Source: an uncultured Psychrobacillus sp.
GTDB lineage: Bacteria; Bacillota; Bacilli; Bacillales_A; Planococcaceae
DNA: 64,000 nucleotides
Assembly: GCA_934234185.1 (NCBI GenBank)
Contig: CAKQHO010000005.1
Coordinates: 1-64,000, forward strand
Reading direction: 5' to 3'
In this document: in pieces, positions 42,329 to 52,313 of the stretch
Layout of the letters: every line of letters starts with the position of its first letter
Position numbering within the stretch: position 1 is the stretch's first letter
Notes under the pieces: model-generated
Seen by the model: only the letters and a program-made list of their open reading frames with translations
Database searches by the model: none
What the model was told of the DNA's origin: nothing
Made by a program: the position numbers and the translations under genes

Positions 42329-42986
42329 TTTCGTCCAATTTTTCTCGGACAGTGATCCGTCGAACGTCTCCACTTCCATTAAATTAATGCTGTTACTTAC
42401 GGTCTTATCTTTAGCACCGAGTATTCTTATTTTAATGACTTCGTTTGCGAGAATTATCATTATTTTATCGTTCGTTCGGACTGCCTTAGCAACAAACCAA
42501 ATGCCACCTAACCAAGTTCTAGTAGGTTTAGCATTATTTTTAACATTTTTTATCATGGCTCCTACCTTACAGGATGTGAACCAAACTGCCTTAACTCCAT
42601 TGTTTAATGAAGAAATTACATTGGATGAAGCCTATACAAGGGCAAGTGAACCATTCAAGGAGTTTATGAGTAAGCATACACGTCAGAAGGATTTAGAGTT
42701 ATTTTTACGTTATACAGAAGCGGAGAGACCAGAAACGATTGAGGATATTCCTCTCACTACGTTGGTCCCTGCTTTCGCATTAAGTGAAATAAAAACAGCC
42801 TTTCAAATAGGCTTTATGATTTTTATCCCATTCTTAGTAATAGACATGATTGTTGCAAGTATTCTAATGTCTATGGGGATGATGATGCTTCCTCCGGTAA
42901 TGATTTCATTACCATTTAAGATTCTGTTATTCGTGCTAGTGGATGGCTGGTATTTAGTTATGAAGTCCATCCTACAAAGTTTTTAG
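42321..42986 (+). CDS. fliP: Flagellar export gate protein FliP
   Basis: 221 residues. Core of the type III export gate; about four membrane segments. Signatures SLAPSILILMTSFARIIIIL, LATNQMPPNQVLVGLALFLT and MSMGMMMLPPVMISLPFKIL. Homology with the B. subtilis MNEF N-terminus favours ATG 42321; ATG 42315 is in frame and nearer AAAGGAG. Confidence 0.97.
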   Translation: MNDFVQFFSDSDPSNVSTSIKLMLLLTVLSLAPSILILMTSFARIIIILSFVRTALATNQMPPNQVLVGLALFLTFFIMAPTLQDVNQTALTPLFNEEITLDEAYTRASEPFKEFMSKHTRQKDLELFLRYTEAERPETIEDIPLTTLVPAFALSEIKTAFQIGFMIFIPFLVIDMIVASILMSMGMMMLPPVMISLPFKILLFVLVDGWYLVMKSILQSF

Positions 42987-42998
42987 GAGCTGATTGTT

Positions 42999-43268
42999 TT
43001 GAGTAATGAAATGGTAATAGCAATTGCAGAACGAGCTATTTGGATTATTCTATTAGCGTCAGGTCCTTTACTGTTAGTAGCCCTTGTAACCGGTCTTATT
43101 GTTAGTATTTTTCAAGCGACCACCCAAATTCAGGAGCAAACACTGGCCTTTGTTCCAAAAATTGTAGCTGTCTTAGTGGCTATTGTATTCTTTGGTCCTT
43201 GGATGCTTTCACAAGTAACATCTTATGCGGCAGACATCTTTGAGAATTTAGTCAGATACATAGGTTGA
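42999..43268 (+). CDS. fliQ: Flagellar export gate protein FliQ
   Basis: 89 residues with two membrane helices (WIILLASGPLLLVALVTGLI; KIVAVLVAIVFFGPWML) and the family motif SIFQATTQIQEQTLAFVPKI. Part of the FliPQR gate. TTG start at 42999, 9 bases from AGGAG. The stop overlaps a possible TTG start of fliR. Confidence 0.95.
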   Translation: MSNEMVIAIAERAIWIILLASGPLLLVALVTGLIVSIFQATTQIQEQTLAFVPKIVAVLVAIVFFGPWMLSQVTSYAADIFENLVRYIG

Positions 43269-43273
43269 TAGAC

Positions 43274-44047
43274 ATGGAAGAAATTTTACCTAATTTTACG
43301 GTCTTATTATTAATTATTGCCAGAGTATCTGCTTTCTTTGTAACACTTCCCTTGTTCTCTCATAGAACTATTCCTGCAAGTCACCGAATAGCCTTTGCTG
43401 TTTTGCTGTCTTGGATGATGTATTATACATTTGATTTACAGCCTTTTGAAATTAATGGTGAATACATGCTGCTAATTATGAAGGAAGTGATGGTAGGCCT
43501 ACTAATTGGACTTCTTGCTTACATTATTATGTCAGCTATACAAATTGCCGGAGGCTTTATAGACTTTCAAATGGGTTTTGCCATTGCAAATGTAATTGAT
43601 CCACAAACTGGAGCACAAAGCCCGTTAGTTGGACAATTTTTAAATACGATTGCATTGCTGCTTCTGCTAGCGTTGAATGGGCATCATCTGTTGTTAGATG
43701 GTATATTCTACAGCTATCAGTTTATGCCGATGGAAGTAGGATGGCCAGCATTTGGAGAGAACTACGCAGAGTTTATCATCACTACTTTTGCAGGAATATT
43801 TGCTGTTGCCTTTCAAATGTCTATCCCGGTTGTTGCAACTCTATTTTTAGTAGATATTGCACTTGGAATAACAGCTAGAACGGTCCCTCAGCTAAATATT
43901 TTTGTGGTAGGATTTCCTATTAAGATTGCAGTTAGCTTTATCGTCCTTCTTGTTATGATGGGTGTGCTAGTAGCAGTGATGCGAAAGATGTTCGAAATCA
44001 TGATGTATAGTATGCGAGATTTAATGATAATTTTAGGTGGTGGCTGA
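43274..44047 (+). CDS. fliR: Flagellar export gate protein FliR
   Basis: 257 residues, about six membrane segments. Conserved AGGFIDFQMGFAIANVIDPQ followed by TGAQSPLVGQF, and LGITARTVPQLNIFVVGFPI. Completes the FliPQR gate. ATG 43274 is chosen by homology; no strong ribosome binding site is visible, and TTG 43265 overlapping fliQ is an alternative. Confidence 0.95.
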   Translation: MEEILPNFTVLLLIIARVSAFFVTLPLFSHRTIPASHRIAFAVLLSWMMYYTFDLQPFEINGEYMLLIMKEVMVGLLIGLLAYIIMSAIQIAGGFIDFQMGFAIANVIDPQTGAQSPLVGQFLNTIALLLLLALNGHHLLLDGIFYSYQFMPMEVGWPAFGENYAEFIITTFAGIFAVAFQMSIPVVATLFLVDIALGITARTVPQLNIFVVGFPIKIAVSFIVLLVMMGVLVAVMRKMFEIMMYSMRDLMIILGGG

Positions 44048-44048
44048 T

Positions 44049-45134
44049 TTGGCATTACTCCGTTTAGACATACAGTATTTTGCCGGAGAGAAAACAGAAA
44101 GAGCTACTCCTAAAAAACGATTAGATTCTAGAAAAAAAGGACAAGTATTAAAAAGTCAGGATGTTACGAGCGCCATTGTCTTGCTTAGTGTTTTTCTGTT
44201 TTTGTTTTTCTTTGCCAGCTTTTTGCGCTCAGAGATCTTTTCTTTTTTTAGTGTCACGTTTACGAAATATATGCTAATGGACCTGCTAACGATTGATATA
44301 GCCATAGAAATATACAAGGATGTTTTAATGGAAATGGCCATGATTCTGTTGCCTGTCATGCTAGTAGCCATGGTTGCTGCAATAGCAGCTAATTTTTTTC
44401 AATTTGGTTTATTGTTCACGACGGAGCCGCTTAAATTGGATTTAAAAAAGATAGATCCTATTAAAGGATTGAAAAGGATATTCTCAATGAGAGCGATCAT
44501 CGAGCTGTTGAAGTCTATTTTGAAAATTTCCTTTATAGGCTCTGTTACCACGCTAATTATTTGGATGAACCTAGAAAATGTATTGTCCTTATCCTTTAAA
44601 ACACCTTGGGATATATTATCGACGGTAGGCTGGATGACAGGGATGATGGGTATTGCCGCTTCTTTTGTTCTTTTGTTTATCTCTATACTAGACTACTTTT
44701 ACCAGCGCTTTGATTATGAAAAGAATTTGAAGATGTCTAAGCAGGATATAAAGGACGAGCACAAAAATACAGAGGGAGATCCGATTATTAAATCGCGTAT
44801 TAGGCAACGCCAACGAGAAATGGCTATGAGAAGAATGATGCAGGAAATACCTAATGCAGATGTGGTTATTACTAACCCTACTCACTTTGCAATTGCCTTA
44901 AAGTATGATGATGCTTCCATGGATGCACCAATTGTGATAGCCAAGGGAGCAGACTTTATAGCTCAAAAGATAAAACTGATTGCGAAAGAGAATGATGTCA
45001 TCATGGTGGAGAACAGGCCACTTGCTAGGGGGATGTATGATCAAGTAGAAATAGGCCAAAGAATTCCGGATGAATTCTTTAAGGCAGTAGCAGAGGTTTT
45101 AGCGTATGTATATAGAATTAAGCAAAAAATTTAA
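44049..45134 (+). CDS. flhB: Flagellar export switch protein FlhB
   Basis: 361 residues. Four membrane helices in the N-terminal half, then a cytoplasmic domain with the autocleavage motif NPTH (VVITNPTHFAIAL) that, after FliK contact, changes export specificity. N-terminal LDIQYFAGEKTERATPKK is typical. The start is TTG 44049, correctly spaced from AGGTGG; GTGs at 44037 and 44040 are inside fliR. A second copy of the post-cleavage region is encoded by ylqH at 16707. Confidence 0.96.
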   Translation: MALLRLDIQYFAGEKTERATPKKRLDSRKKGQVLKSQDVTSAIVLLSVFLFLFFFASFLRSEIFSFFSVTFTKYMLMDLLTIDIAIEIYKDVLMEMAMILLPVMLVAMVAAIAANFFQFGLLFTTEPLKLDLKKIDPIKGLKRIFSMRAIIELLKSILKISFIGSVTTLIIWMNLENVLSLSFKTPWDILSTVGWMTGMMGIAASFVLLFISILDYFYQRFDYEKNLKMSKQDIKDEHKNTEGDPIIKSRIRQRQREMAMRRMMQEIPNADVVITNPTHFAIALKYDDASMDAPIVIAKGADFIAQKIKLIAKENDVIMVENRPLARGMYDQVEIGQRIPDEFFKAVAEVLAYVYRIKQKI

Positions 45135-45158
45135 TGGTAAAGATAGAGGTGGAAGTAT

Positions 45159-47192
45159 ATGCAAGTCCGCGATCTAGCAGTTTTAGCAGGAGTAATATCT
45201 ATTGTGGCAATGCTCGTGATACCTCTTCCTCATTGGTTAATAAGTTTTTTAATCATCGTCAATATTACGATTGCATTATTAATATTAATGACTGCTATGA
45301 ATATGAAAGAAGCTCTTCAGTTTTCTGTATTTCCACCTTTGTTACTGATAATTACCTTATTTAGATTAGGACTTAATGTTTCCACTACTCGTGCAATTCT
45401 ATCAGAAGGAGATGCAGGGACGGTTGTTGAGACGTTCGGTACCTTTGTTACTGGTGGAAATATTTTAGTAGGTTTGGTAGTGTTTGCGATATTGGTAATT
45501 ATTCAGTTTATCGTTATTACCAAGGGCTCTGAGCGTGTTTCAGAGGTAGCTGCAAGATTTACACTAGATGCAATGCCTGGTAAACAAATGAGTATTGATG
45601 CCGATTTAAACGCAGGAATGATTTCGGAGCGAGAAGCTAGAGAACGTCGTGAAAAAGTTAGTAGAGAAGCAGATTTCTACGGTGCTATGGATGGTGCAAC
45701 CAAGTTTGTTAAAGGAGATGCCATAGCGGGTATCATTATCGTACTGATCAATTTAGTTTTTGGGATGATTATTGGAGTAGTTCAGCTTGGTCTTCCATTT
45801 GGTGAGGCTGCAGTCCTATTTTCCACGTTAACTGTTGGTGACGGGCTAGTATCTCAAATTCCGGCGCTTTTAATTTCTACTGCAACGGGTATCGTAGTAA
45901 CAAGAGCTGCTTCAGAAGGTAATCTTGGAAGCGATATTACGGAACAACTTCTTTCTCAGCCGAAGCTGCTTTATGTAGCAGCAGTTACAATATCATTACT
46001 AGGTATTGTAACGCCAATCGGAATGATTCTAACTTTCCCAATAGCTATCGCACTTGCGGTAGGGGCTTATATGATGAGTAGAAATAGCAAACAGGATCCA
46101 GTTGAGTTGGAGGAGTTTGAAGAGGAAGCTGTAACAGATAATATGAAAAGTCCCGAAAATGTTATTAATCTTTTAAATGTGGATCCAATAGAATTTGAGT
46201 TTGGATACGGGCTTATTCCTTTAGTTGACACTGCGCAAGGAGGGGATCTACTCGACCGGGTAGTCATGATTCGTAGACAGCTGGCGTTAGAGCTCGGAAT
46301 TGTTATTCCAGTCGTACGAATAAGAGATAATATCCAACTCCAGCCAAATGAGTATCGTATAAAGATTAAAGGGAATGAAATGGCTAGAGGGGAACTATTA
46401 TTAGATCACTATTTAGCCATGAGTCCAGGAGACGATGATTCTATCGATGGTATAGATACGATTGAACCTTCCTTCGGGTTACCGGCTAAGTGGATAACAG
46501 AAACAGTAAAAGAGGAAGCAGAGATTCTTGGGTATACCGTAGTTGATCCTCCGAGCGTTGTATCAACTCATATGACGGAAATAATACGAAATAATGCGCA
46601 TGATTTACTTGGCAGACAAGAAACGAAGCAGCTTATTGATCATATTAGAGAAACCTCTCCTATTTTAGTAGATGAGTTAACTCCTACTCCGCTTACAATA
46701 GGGGAGATTCAAAAAGTACTTGGAAATCTACTAAGAGAGCGAGTTTCCATTCGTAATCTACCAATCATATTTGAAACATTGGCTGATTACTCCAAAATGA
46801 CTTCTGATACAGACGTGTTAACCGAATACACAAGGCAATCACTTGCAAAGCAAATTACGACTCAATATGCAGGAAACGGCTCTGTGCTGAAGGTGTTGAC
46901 TGTTTCTGGACGGGTGGAAAAGCTAGTTGCCGATAGTATACAGCAGACAGAGCATGGCAATTATTTATCGATCGATCCTAGTGATTCACAAGCGATATTA
47001 GAATCGATGGCTAAAGAGATAGAGCGTGCTTCTCTTATGGAACAGGCGCCTATCATACTATGTTCTCCAGCTGTCCGAATGTATATTAGACAGATGACGG
47101 AGAGATATTTCCCTCAAGTTCCGATTCTTTCATACAATGAATTAGAATCTTCTATTGAAGTACAAAGCGTTGGGGTGGTGAATGTGGAGTGA
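45159..47192 (+). CDS. flhA: Flagellar export gate protein FlhA
   Basis: 677 residues. Ring-forming export gate protein with about eight membrane segments up to residue 305 and a large cytoplasmic docking domain. LGLNVSTTRAILSEGDAGTV, RFTLDAMPGKQMSIDADLNA and GDAIAGIIIVLINLVFGMII are family signatures. Its stop overlaps the alternative GTG start of flhF. Confidence 0.97.
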   Translation: MQVRDLAVLAGVISIVAMLVIPLPHWLISFLIIVNITIALLILMTAMNMKEALQFSVFPPLLLIITLFRLGLNVSTTRAILSEGDAGTVVETFGTFVTGGNILVGLVVFAILVIIQFIVITKGSERVSEVAARFTLDAMPGKQMSIDADLNAGMISEREARERREKVSREADFYGAMDGATKFVKGDAIAGIIIVLINLVFGMIIGVVQLGLPFGEAAVLFSTLTVGDGLVSQIPALLISTATGIVVTRAASEGNLGSDITEQLLSQPKLLYVAAVTISLLGIVTPIGMILTFPIAIALAVGAYMMSRNSKQDPVELEEFEEEAVTDNMKSPENVINLLNVDPIEFEFGYGLIPLVDTAQGGDLLDRVVMIRRQLALELGIVIPVVRIRDNIQLQPNEYRIKIKGNEMARGELLLDHYLAMSPGDDDSIDGIDTIEPSFGLPAKWITETVKEEAEILGYTVVDPPSVVSTHMTEIIRNNAHDLLGRQETKQLIDHIRETSPILVDELTPTPLTIGEIQKVLGNLLRERVSIRNLPIIFETLADYSKMTSDTDVLTEYTRQSLAKQITTQYAGNGSVLKVLTVSGRVEKLVADSIQQTEHGNYLSIDPSDSQAILESMAKEIERASLMEQAPIILCSPAVRMYIRQMTERYFPQVPILSYNELESSIEVQSVGVVNVE

Positions 47193-47194
47193 AA

Positions 47195-48292
47195 ATGAAA
47201 AAATACGTGGCTACAAGTATGCCAGAAGCGATGAAACAAATTCGTAAGGAACTTGGTGATGATGCCATTATCATGAGCCAAAAAGTAGTATTTTCAAAGG
47301 GTTTTCTAGGTATGTTTAAGAAAAAATCAATTGAAGTGGTAGCTGGTATAGATTCCCCAGAAGCCTCTGAAAAGATATCTATGGAAAAGTTTGTCGCTCC
47401 TATTACTGCTCCATTAGATAATGGTTCGATGGAAATTAAAAAAGAGCTAGAAGACTTAAAGAGTTTGGTTAGGTCTATTCAAAGACCCTCTTTTGAGCAG
47501 CATTATCCTGAGGAAATGAAAGATCTTATTTATTATCTGAAGGAGCAAGAATTAGCAGAAGAGCTTATCACAACAGTTAGTGATGAGCTTTTTGTGCATG
47601 CGAAAAAGTCGGAGCTTTCATTAGAAGAGCAAACGAAGCTAGTGGAGAAATACTTAACCGAACAGCTAGCTGAGCTTTCCTACGGAGGAATTACGTATAA
47701 CAAAAAATATATTAATGTACTAGGACCTACAGGAGTTGGAAAGACGACTACAATCGCAAAGATAGCGGCAAGAGCAGTTCTCGAAAAAAAGAAGAAGATT
47801 GGATTCATTACTACAGATACGTATCGCATTGCAGCCATTGAACAGCTTAAAACGTATGCTGGCCTTTTACAGGCACCAATTGAGATAGTCTACAATCGAG
47901 AGGATTTGGAGGCAGCGGCCAAAAAGTTTGAGCATTTGGATATTGTATTTGTCGATACAGCTGGTCGTAACTATAAAGAAAAGAAATTCGTAGAGGATCT
48001 AGAGGAGCTTATTGATTTAAGAAATAATTCAGAAACATTTCTAGTATTATCCTCCACATCCAAACAAAAGGATATGGAAAACATTGTCAAACAGTTTGAT
48101 CATTTTCCAATAGAAAAATTTATCTTTACTAAATTAGATGAAACAAATTCTATTGGCTCGCTTATCAATTTAATGGTTAAATATAAGAAAGGACTTGCTT
48201 ACTATACGGATGGTCAAGAAGTCCCAGAAGATATTATGGAAGGTAGTGTCAATGGAGTACTAGACTTATTGATGAAGGAGCTACGACCATGA
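47195..48292 (+). CDS. flhF: Flagellar placement SRP-like GTPase FlhF
   Basis: 365 residues. SRP-family GTPase that with FlhG sets number and position of flagella. N-terminal basic B domain (YVATSMPEAMKQIRKELGDD), N helices, then the G domain with NVLGPTGVGKTTTIAKIAAR, FVDTAGRNYKEKKF and FTKLDETNSIGSL. ATG 47195 follows GGAGTG. Overlaps flhG by 4 bases. Confidence 0.97.
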   Translation: MKKYVATSMPEAMKQIRKELGDDAIIMSQKVVFSKGFLGMFKKKSIEVVAGIDSPEASEKISMEKFVAPITAPLDNGSMEIKKELEDLKSLVRSIQRPSFEQHYPEEMKDLIYYLKEQELAEELITTVSDELFVHAKKSELSLEEQTKLVEKYLTEQLAELSYGGITYNKKYINVLGPTGVGKTTTIAKIAARAVLEKKKKIGFITTDTYRIAAIEQLKTYAGLLQAPIEIVYNREDLEAAAKKFEHLDIVFVDTAGRNYKEKKFVEDLEELIDLRNNSETFLVLSSTSKQKDMENIVKQFDHFPIEKFIFTKLDETNSIGSLINLMVKYKKGLAYYTDGQEVPEDIMEGSVNGVLDLLMKELRP

Positions 48293-49149
48293 GAGACCAA
48301 GCTGAAGAATTAAGAATGCGAATGCTTCATAGCCAAACAAGTTTAGGTCGCTCTATAGCTGTGGTCAGTGGAAAGGGTGGAGTTGGAAAAAGTAATTTTT
48401 CTACTAATTTCTCCGCTACTCTAGGAGCACAAGGCAAAAAAGTAGTGCTGATTGATATGGATATTGGTATGGGGAATATTCATATTTTGTTAGGGAAAAA
48501 TGCACAAAGGAATTTGAAGGATTATTTGGTTGGAATGTGCTCCTTGGAACAAGTGATGTATGAAGGACCAAATAGCCTCCAATATATTTCTGGTGGATCG
48601 GGTCTTAATGGTGTGATGGAATGGACAGACGAAATGTTCCATCGATTAATAGAAGCCTTTGAATATTTGCAGCAAAATTTTGATTTTGTCATCTTTGATA
48701 TGGGAGCAGGTGCTACATCCCAAACATTAGATTTACTCGTGTCAGTCGATGATATCATTGTCATTACAACAGCGGAGCCCACCTCTATAACTGATGCGTA
48801 TTCCATGATGAAATACATTTACTACAAAGATTCGGATAAGAATTTCTATTTGCTTTGTAATCGAGCATTTTCAGAGGAGGAAGGAAAGGAAACCACTGCT
48901 AGACTGCAGCTTGCGATGAACAAGTTTTTGTCCAAGGATATTACAATCTTGGGTATCTTACCAGAAGATACGGCAGTCAGAAAGGCTGTGCAGCAGCAGG
49001 TTCCGTTTTCAATTTCCTTTCCAAATGCTGATATTACAAGGAGCTTAAATAAGATTGTAAGTAAATTTACGGATGTCCAAATGGAGTATGAAAATAATAA
49101 GCAAAGCAAGTTTATTACACGCTTGAGAAGTTTATTTGGAAGGTCGTGA
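48289..49149 (+). CDS. flhG: Flagellar number regulator FlhG (YlxH, MinD-like ATPase)
   Basis: 286 residues. Deviant Walker A SGKGGVGKSNFSTNF, Walker A' VLIDMDIGMGNIHILLG, DMGAGATSQTLDLLV, and a C-terminal amphipathic basic tail (FITRLRSLFGRS) for membrane binding. The N-terminal DQAEELRMRM stretch matches the FlhF-activating DQAxxLR motif. Start overlaps the end of flhF. Confidence 0.96.
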   Translation: MRDQAEELRMRMLHSQTSLGRSIAVVSGKGGVGKSNFSTNFSATLGAQGKKVVLIDMDIGMGNIHILLGKNAQRNLKDYLVGMCSLEQVMYEGPNSLQYISGGSGLNGVMEWTDEMFHRLIEAFEYLQQNFDFVIFDMGAGATSQTLDLLVSVDDIIVITTAEPTSITDAYSMMKYIYYKDSDKNFYLLCNRAFSEEEGKETTARLQLAMNKFLSKDITILGILPEDTAVRKAVQQQVPFSISFPNADITRSLNKIVSKFTDVQMEYENNKQSKFITRLRSLFGRS

Positions 49150-49153
49150 GCAG

Positions 49154-50242
49154 GTGGAATCGAATAAGAAGAAGCTCCTAGTAGTAGATGATTCTGCATT
49201 CATGCGTAAGCTGATTAGTGACTTTTTCAAAGAACATGACTTAGTGGAAGTAGTAGGAATCGCCAGGAACGGGAGAGACGCGCTAAATAAAATAAAGCTC
49301 TTAAAGCCTGATGTAGTGACAATGGATGTAGAGATGCCTGAGATGAACGGGATAGAAGCATTAAAAGAAATTATGTCCAACTCTCCTGTACCAGTCGTAA
49401 TGCTATCTAGCACTACAGTAAAAGGTACAGAAAATACCCTAAAGGCAATGGAATATGGAGCAATAGACTTTGTTGCAAAGCCAAGTGGAACCATCTCGTT
49501 AGATCTACATAAGATTAAAGATGAATTAATAGAAAAAGTACTTCATGCGGCTAATGTACCTATACATAAAGTGAAGATTTCTGTCTCGCTGCCGAAGCAA
49601 ATAGAGAAGCCGATTACTTTCAACAAACAGCTAGACAAAGCCTCTACTATAAAAAGACACAATAATAGTAAGAGAATGGTGTTGATTGGAACGTCTACGG
49701 GAGGTCCAAGAGCTCTCCAAGAGGTTATCACCAATCTGCCTAAAGAAATCAAGGCACCTATTTTAATCGTTCAACATATGCCTGCTGGCTTTACCAAATC
49801 ATTAGCTGTCAGACTAAACCAGCTTTCGGAGATAGAAGTGAAGGAGGCAGAAGAAGGAGATATCCTTCGAGATGGACATGCCTACATTGCTCCTGGTGGA
49901 TACCATATGAAAATTCGGAAGACAGGCAATGCCTACTCGATAGTACTCGACGATCAAATGCCACCTAGAGGCGGACATCGTCCTTCTGTGGATGTGCTCT
50001 TTGAGAATATTAGCGAGTTTAATAATTTTGATAAAATCGCTGTTATTATGACTGGCATGGGAGCAGATGGATCAAAAGGGCTAGTACAATTAAAGCAGCG
50101 TGGGAATGTCATAGCTATAGCAGAGTCATCGAATACCTCTATCGTGTACGGGATGCCAAAAGCCGCGGTAGAAACGCAGCTTGTCAATGAAGTAGTAGAT
50201 TTAGATAAGATTGCAACGACAATTATTCAATATTTGCCTTGA
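49154..50242 (+). CDS. cheB: Chemotaxis methylesterase/deamidase CheB
   Basis: 362 residues. Receiver domain with Asp12-Asp13 and phospho-acceptor Asp58 (VVTMDVEMPEMNG), linker, then the esterase with Ser in IGTSTGGPRALQE, His in VQHMPAGFT and Asp in MTGMGADGSKG. Adapts chemoreceptors. The start is taken as GTG 49154 just after flhG, since the frame from TTG 49136 begins inside flhG; the ribosome binding site is weak. Confidence 0.95.
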   Translation: MESNKKKLLVVDDSAFMRKLISDFFKEHDLVEVVGIARNGRDALNKIKLLKPDVVTMDVEMPEMNGIEALKEIMSNSPVPVVMLSSTTVKGTENTLKAMEYGAIDFVAKPSGTISLDLHKIKDELIEKVLHAANVPIHKVKISVSLPKQIEKPITFNKQLDKASTIKRHNNSKRMVLIGTSTGGPRALQEVITNLPKEIKAPILIVQHMPAGFTKSLAVRLNQLSEIEVKEAEEGDILRDGHAYIAPGGYHMKIRKTGNAYSIVLDDQMPPRGGHRPSVDVLFENISEFNNFDKIAVIMTGMGADGSKGLVQLKQRGNVIAIAESSNTSIVYGMPKAAVETQLVNEVVDLDKIATTIIQYLP

Positions 50243-50255
50243 AGGGGTGTTAAAA

Positions 50256-52295
50256 ATGGATGTAAGTCAATATTTGGAAATGTTTATTGAGGAGAGCAAG
50301 GAGCATTTACAGGCTTGTAATGAGCATTTACTAGAGCTAGAGAAAAACCCTACCGATATCTCCATTGTAAATGAGGTATTTCGTTCGGCTCATACGTTGA
50401 AAGGCATGTCTGCTACTATGGGGTATGAGGATATCGCTAACCTCACTCATAAGATGGAAAATGTGCTTGATGAAATTAGAAATTTACGTTTACAGGTTAC
50501 ACCTGAGCTATTAGACGTTGTGTTTATTGCTGTTGACCAATTAGAGGAAATGGTTCTAGACATAGCTGGTGGTGGAGACGGAAAGCTAAATGTGGAGGAT
50601 ACAGTAAAACAGCTGCATCAACTAGAAACTGGGGAAATGATACCAGTAGCAGCAACTGTAATGGAGGACACGGTCAAGGAGAAGGAAGCCTATACAACCA
50701 ATTGGCTATCCTATGACGATTATGAGTTGACTGTGATTCAACAATCGGCTGAGCAAAATTATTATACATACGAAATAGCTGTAACGCTCAGAGAAGATTG
50801 CTTACTTAAAGCAGCTCGAGTGTATATGGTTTTTGAGCTTCTCGAAAAAATGGGAGAGGTTATTAAATCCTCCCCTACGGTTGAGAAACTAGAAAACGAG
50901 GACTTTGACCATCAATTTTATATTGCCTTCGTCACGACAGAAGCGAAAGACGATCTGCAAAAGAAGCTGATGAAGGTTTCCGAAGTAACTGAGGTTATAG
51001 TGTTGGACGTGACGATAGACCAGCTGATAGCTCGTCAGAATGAAAAACTTGATCAAGTGCAGGAGCCAGAGGTAGTAGCATCTAAGCAAGCCCCTACGCC
51101 AATTAAAACAGAGGAAAAAGCTGTATCAAAGACTGGCACTGCCACTGGCAATAAGACGATACGTGTAAATATTGAACGTTTGGATATTTTGATGAATCTG
51201 TTCGAGGAATTAGTTATTGACAGAGGTCGCTTACAATCTATCTCACAAAATCTTCAGGACAGTGAGTTAGATGAAACGGTGGAAAGAATGGCTAGGATCA
51301 CTGGTGACTTACAGAATATTATCTTAACTATGCGTATGGTTCCTGTCGATACGGTATTTAACCGATTCCCTAAGATGGTAAGACAGCTTGCTCGCGATTT
51401 AAATAAAAAGGTTAATCTTCAAGTTATTGGGGCAGAGACAGAGCTTGACCGAACAGTAATTGATGAAATTGGAGATCCGTTGGTGCATCTAATACGCAAT
51501 TCAATGGATCATGGAATTGAAAGCCCTGAAATTCGCAAAGCAAAGGGTAAGCCAGAGGAAGGAACGGTTATTCTTCGAGCTTATCACAGTGGAAATCATG
51601 TATTTATAGAAATTGAGGATGACGGTGCAGGAATTAACAGAGAAAAAGTATTAAAGAAAGCTATTGCTAAAAATATTATCAAAGAGGATGCGGCAGCAGC
51701 ATTAAGTGATAAACAAGTAGCTGAGCTTATCCTGTCATCAGGCTTCTCTACTGCAGATGTCATTTCAGATGTTTCAGGTCGTGGAGTTGGTTTAGATGTA
51801 GTGAAGACAACGATTGAATCACTTGGTGGTTCTATGGATATCTCCTCTACAGAGGGCCAGGGGTCCTTGTTCTCTATTCAGCTGCCTTTAACTCTATCGA
51901 TTATCTCGGTCATGCTTGTGGAAATAGGAGAAGAAATTTATGCAGTTCCATTATCTTCTATTATTGAAACGGCTATTATTCGCTCCTCGGATATTTTAAA
52001 TGCACACAATCAAAAAGTCATTGATTTTAGAGGAAAAGTAGTTCCATTAGTTTTCCTAGAAGAGGTGTTAGAGGTGCCTAATGCTAATTCAGAGGATCAA
52101 TTCCACTCGGTCGTTTTAGTTAGAAAGGGAGATAAGATGGCAGGTTTAGTGGTAGATTCCTTTATTGGACAGCAGGAGGTAGTACTCAAATCGCTAGGAG
52201 CATATTTATCGAATGTTTTTGCTATCTCCGGAGCAACTATTTTAGGCAACGGTAAGGTAGCCCTCATTATTGATTGTAATGCGTTAATTAAATAA
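50256..52295 (+). CDS. cheA: Chemotaxis histidine kinase CheA
   Basis: 679 residues. P1 phosphotransfer domain with His46 (SAHTLKGMSATMGYED), P2 CheY-binding region (about 160-275), P3 dimerisation (RLDILMNLFEELVIDRGRL), P4 ATPase (VHLIRNSMDHGIE, DDGAGIN, GRGVGLDVVK) and P5 CheW-like domain. ATG 50256 follows AAGGGGTG; the longer frame from 50211 starts in cheB. Confidence 0.98.
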   Translation: MDVSQYLEMFIEESKEHLQACNEHLLELEKNPTDISIVNEVFRSAHTLKGMSATMGYEDIANLTHKMENVLDEIRNLRLQVTPELLDVVFIAVDQLEEMVLDIAGGGDGKLNVEDTVKQLHQLETGEMIPVAATVMEDTVKEKEAYTTNWLSYDDYELTVIQQSAEQNYYTYEIAVTLREDCLLKAARVYMVFELLEKMGEVIKSSPTVEKLENEDFDHQFYIAFVTTEAKDDLQKKLMKVSEVTEVIVLDVTIDQLIARQNEKLDQVQEPEVVASKQAPTPIKTEEKAVSKTGTATGNKTIRVNIERLDILMNLFEELVIDRGRLQSISQNLQDSELDETVERMARITGDLQNIILTMRMVPVDTVFNRFPKMVRQLARDLNKKVNLQVIGAETELDRTVIDEIGDPLVHLIRNSMDHGIESPEIRKAKGKPEEGTVILRAYHSGNHVFIEIEDDGAGINREKVLKKAIAKNIIKEDAAAALSDKQVAELILSSGFSTADVISDVSGRGVGLDVVKTTIESLGGSMDISSTEGQGSLFSIQLPLTLSIISVMLVEIGEEIYAVPLSSIIETAIIRSSDILNAHNQKVIDFRGKVVPLVFLEEVLEVPNANSEDQFHSVVLVRKGDKMAGLVVDSFIGQQEVVLKSLGAYLSNVFAISGATILGNGKVALIIDCNALIK

Positions 52296-52313
52296 CAGAA
52301 GGAGGCGTAGAAA

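Noticed and set aside
45134..45364. 76-codon plus-strand frame beginning at the flhB stop
   Set aside because: Overlaps the flhA start in another frame; low-complexity translation.
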